The translations under genes were made by a program, and so were the position numbers. Below are positions 15,015 through 16,473 of a DNA stretch of 16,473 nucleotides, one piece after another. This DNA comes from a bacterium. GTDB taxonomy: Bacteria > Planctomycetota > J058 > JAJDCP01. The stretch is taken from NCBI GenBank assembly GCA_030428695.1, contig JAUIEM010000221.1, positions 1-16,473 of the forward strand. The letters are read 5' to 3'. Every line of letters starts with the position of its first letter. Positions within the stretch are counted from its first letter, which is position 1. Under the pieces are notes generated by a model, which was not told the DNA's origin, searched no databases, and was given only the letters and a program-made list of their open reading frames with translations.

Positions 15015-15120
15015 CATCTCCTCCCATACGGGGCCACCTGGGCCCGTCGTGGTTTGGTCCGTCTTGGCAGTGCGTCACTCATAGAACGAACGGCTCCCAG
15101 AGGCGGAAATCGTCGACGGT

Positions 15121-15308
15121 GCGCTCGAGTCTGGAACCCTGGTGTTCGGCCTGGAGAACTGCCAGAAGCAGGGCCACGGAGGGAAGAGGCGGAGGGAAGC
15201 AGGGGGCGGCGGCTGGAGGCGCGCGGCAACAGAGCCCGGCCGGTGCGGATGCCCTCCCGAAGTAGCGGCTCAGAAGCACAAGAACCGCGGTGGAGGGCCC
15301 TGCTGCCC
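15121..15308. repeat. Intergenic direct repeat, copy A
   Basis: This copy of about 190 bp matches 16221-16473 in the same orientation. The right end, from AGTAGCGGCTCAGAAGCACA (15261) to 15308, matches copy B at all but one of about 48 positions. The left part is similar over most positions but has small insertions and deletions, including frame-changing ones. It contains one copy (15209-15238) of the 30-base unit that is tripled in copy B. It ends inside the left arm of the inverted repeat at 15295. Confidence 0.85.
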
Positions 15309-15418
15309 TCCTGAAGTCGGGCAGCTTGGCGGCCAGCGACGAACAGCCACCAGGGAAAGACGTCCCCCCCAAGGTGCACGACTTCAGGACCTTCCGTGGC
15401 CCTCGGGCAGCAGGGCCC
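15295..15418. repeat. Long inverted repeat with an internal bulge
   Basis: GGGCCCTGCTGCCC (15295-15308) is exactly complementary to GGGCAGCAGGGCCC (15405-15418). The adjoining TCCTGAAGTC (15309-15318) is exactly complementary to GACTTCAGGA (15380-15389). Together they give 24 bp of perfect pairing with a 15-base bulge on the right arm and a 61-base loop. A further GGTGGA (15289-15294) and TCCACC (15428-15433) can extend it past another bulge. Confidence 0.8.
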
Positions 15419-15605
15419 ACCTCGCCCTCCACCCTCGTTCCTCGGGCGGAGTTCTCGGACGCTTTCCGGTCTCTCCGGCAAGGCCGGCCCCCACCGGGGG
15501 TTGGGGGGAACACCATGAACGTAGACACGAATCCGCACAGGCAGATCACGAAGGCCTTCCTACACAGGCTGGCCCCTCTCGCTCCGCGTCGACCGGCAGC
15601 CCCTC

Positions 15606-15668
15606 GCGAGTCGCTGTCCCGATCACCATCGCGCATCGCTCATCGCAATCACGGTCGCGATCGAAGAC
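15606..15668. repeat. Degenerate ATCGC-word run
   Basis: A stretch of short words such as GATCACC, ATCGCGC, ATCGCTC, ATCGCAATC and GGTCGCGATC follows a rough six- to seven-base phase. It resembles, in looser form, the hexamer run at 11352-11420 read in the opposite sense. There is no coding frame with support across it. Confidence 0.5.
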
Positions 15669-15895
15669 GACCCCACCGAGGCGCATGACCTGGACCAGCA
15701 CCCGACCCCGCGCACTTCTTCAACCCGACAACCCCCTTCAAGTCCCGCCACAACCGCCCCACCTGTCCCCACTTCTCACGCAATGAACCGTTTCGCTGTC
15801 ACCGGAGGCGCGGAGCGGAACCGGCGCCCGCCGAGGGCAAGCAGCGGTTCGAGAACCAGCATGCAGTGGGTGAAGACCGCCGGAGGTGACCCGGA

Positions 15896-15985
15896 GCTCT
15901 GGCCAGCCGGTTGCGGACGATCGGGACGGGTCGGGCGCCGCAACGTCTTGCAGCACAGTGAATAGAGCAAGCGGCTGGCCAGAGC
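15896..15985. repeat. 19-bp near-perfect inverted repeat enclosing 52 bp
   Basis: The left arm GCTCTGGCCAGCCGGTTGC (15896-15914) pairs with the right arm at 15967-15985 at 18 of 19 positions. The whole 90-bp unit could be a hairpin RNA or the remains of a small inverted-repeat element. A partial echo of the left arm with its flank (AGCTCTGG, five different bases, CGGTTGCGG) occurs at 16091-16112. Confidence 0.75.
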
Positions 15986-16220
15986 GGAGGGCTTAGTAGC
16001 AGCGAAAGGGCGTTGCGTGGAACTGTGGCTTACTGCTTGCAACCGAACGGCTTTCGTCAGCCTGACCCGCCGGGTTCGCGGAAAGGCCGCAGCTCTGGAC
16101 CCGCGGTTGCGGCAGCCGAGAGCACGACGCCGAGGGAGACCACGACGTCGAGCGAGGGGAAGCAAGCGCGGGGCCGGAGCGGCCAGACCGCTTCGGCCAG
16201 AGGCGCCCGGCCATCGCTGC

Positions 16221-16473
16221 TGCGCCCGCAGTCCTGGAACCCCCAGTATTCGGCTTGGAGGAACCGCCAGGAGCAGAGCCACGGAGGGAAAGAGCGAAGG
16301 GAAGCAGGGTGCGGCATCTGGAGGCGCGCGGCAACAGAGCCCGGCGTCTGGAGGCACGCGGCACCAGGGATCGGCGTCTGGAGGCGCGCGGCAACGGAGC
16401 CCGGCTGGTGCGGATGCCCTTCCGAAGTAGCGGCTCAGAAGCACAAGAACCGTGGTGGAGGGCCCTGCTGCCC
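16221..16473. repeat. Intergenic direct repeat, copy B (cut by window end)
   Basis: This is the second copy of the repeat seen at 15121-15308, in the same orientation and about 1.1 kb away. It is longer only because an internal 30-base unit is present three times. The similarity runs to the last base of the window, in the middle of what in copy A is the left arm of the inverted repeat, so the copy probably continues. Confidence 0.85.
16314..16403. repeat. 3 x 30-bp tandem repeat inside copy B
   Basis: Units at 16314-16343, 16344-16373 and 16374-16403 each begin GCRTCTGGAGGCRCGCGGCA and end in a variable decamer. Units 1 and 3 differ at two positions; unit 2 has diverged more. Copy A carries a single unit. 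Confidence 0.9.

Larger units (their letters stand above)
15015..16473. other. Gene-poor repeat region
   Basis: No gene is supported over nearly 1.46 kb. Open frames exist on both strands but they lack a good ribosome binding site, start or family signature, and two of them run through both copies of the same direct repeat. The region holds the direct repeat, a tandem array, two inverted repeats and a degenerate hexamer run, listed separately. A GGGCC/GGCCC hairpin (about 15031-15046) lies just before the ribosome binding site of the coiled-coil lipoprotein gene and may be part of its leader. The stretch 15669-15895 shows nothing I can name. Confidence 0.75.

Noticed and set aside
16017..16430. 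Plus-strand open frame of 137 codons with an SGGARQ-type repeat
   Set aside because: The peptide repeat simply mirrors the 30-bp DNA repeat, and the differences from copy A include non-synonymous changes and frame-changing indels.
15776..16444. Minus-strand open frame of 222 codons in the repeat region, and a similar one at 15079-15636
   Set aside because: Both share a segment only because they cross the direct repeat. Indels between the copies shift the frame, and neither has a good start or any family signature.
15121..16473. CRISPR array or integron attC sites
   Set aside because: The repeats are too few, directly abutting and without unique spacers of even size, and no attC core sites or cas or integrase genes are seen.

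Overview
This is a window of very GC-rich bacterial DNA in which nearly every supported gene starts from a clear GGAGG-type ribosome binding site. The gene set fits an uncultured lineage of Planctomycetota, or another large-genome, Gram-negative-like bacterium such as Myxococcota. It includes large pseudopilin-like proteins, a zinc-ribbon Ser/Thr kinase, a secreted EF-hand protein with a Gly-Gly-Pro linker, an ECF sigma module, a sulfotransferase and lipobox lipoproteins. The phylum is an inference from gene content; no marker gene is present.

Layout: (1) Positions 3-1430, plus strand: the end of one probable pseudopilin-like gene and a complete prepilin-type gene. (2) Positions 1441-6655, minus strand: a probable operon, in transcription order zinc-ribbon Ser/Thr kinase, S9 oligopeptidase, P-loop NTPase of unknown role and secreted alpha/beta hydrolase. 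It converges on the pilin genes with only 10 bp between stop codons. (3) Positions 6789-7591, minus: a secreted six-EF-hand protein with a good intrinsic terminator. (4) Positions 7684-11287, minus: a tight cluster of ECF sigma factor, small membrane protein (candidate anti-sigma), secreted unknown protein, class I methyltransferase and sulfotransferase. Three of the four junctions overlap. (5) Positions 11550-11990, minus: a PH-domain membrane protein. (6) Positions 12189-15014, minus: a translationally coupled trio of a long coiled-coil lipoprotein, a short lipoprotein and a trypsin-like serine protease. The two lipoproteins appear to share an N-terminal domain. (7) Positions 15015-16473: about 1.46 kb without a convincing gene, filled with repeats. 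These are two copies of a direct repeat, the second cut by the window edge and carrying an internal 3 x 30-bp tandem array, two long imperfect inverted repeats, and a run of degenerate GATCGC-like words that echoes one upstream of the sigma factor.

The best candidates for something undescribed are the two-lipoprotein plus protease operon and the repeat family at the right end. The kinase with a replaced beta-3 lysine and the sigma-factor cluster that ends in two transferases come next. Long open frames opposite most genes are by-products of high GC content and are not annotated.
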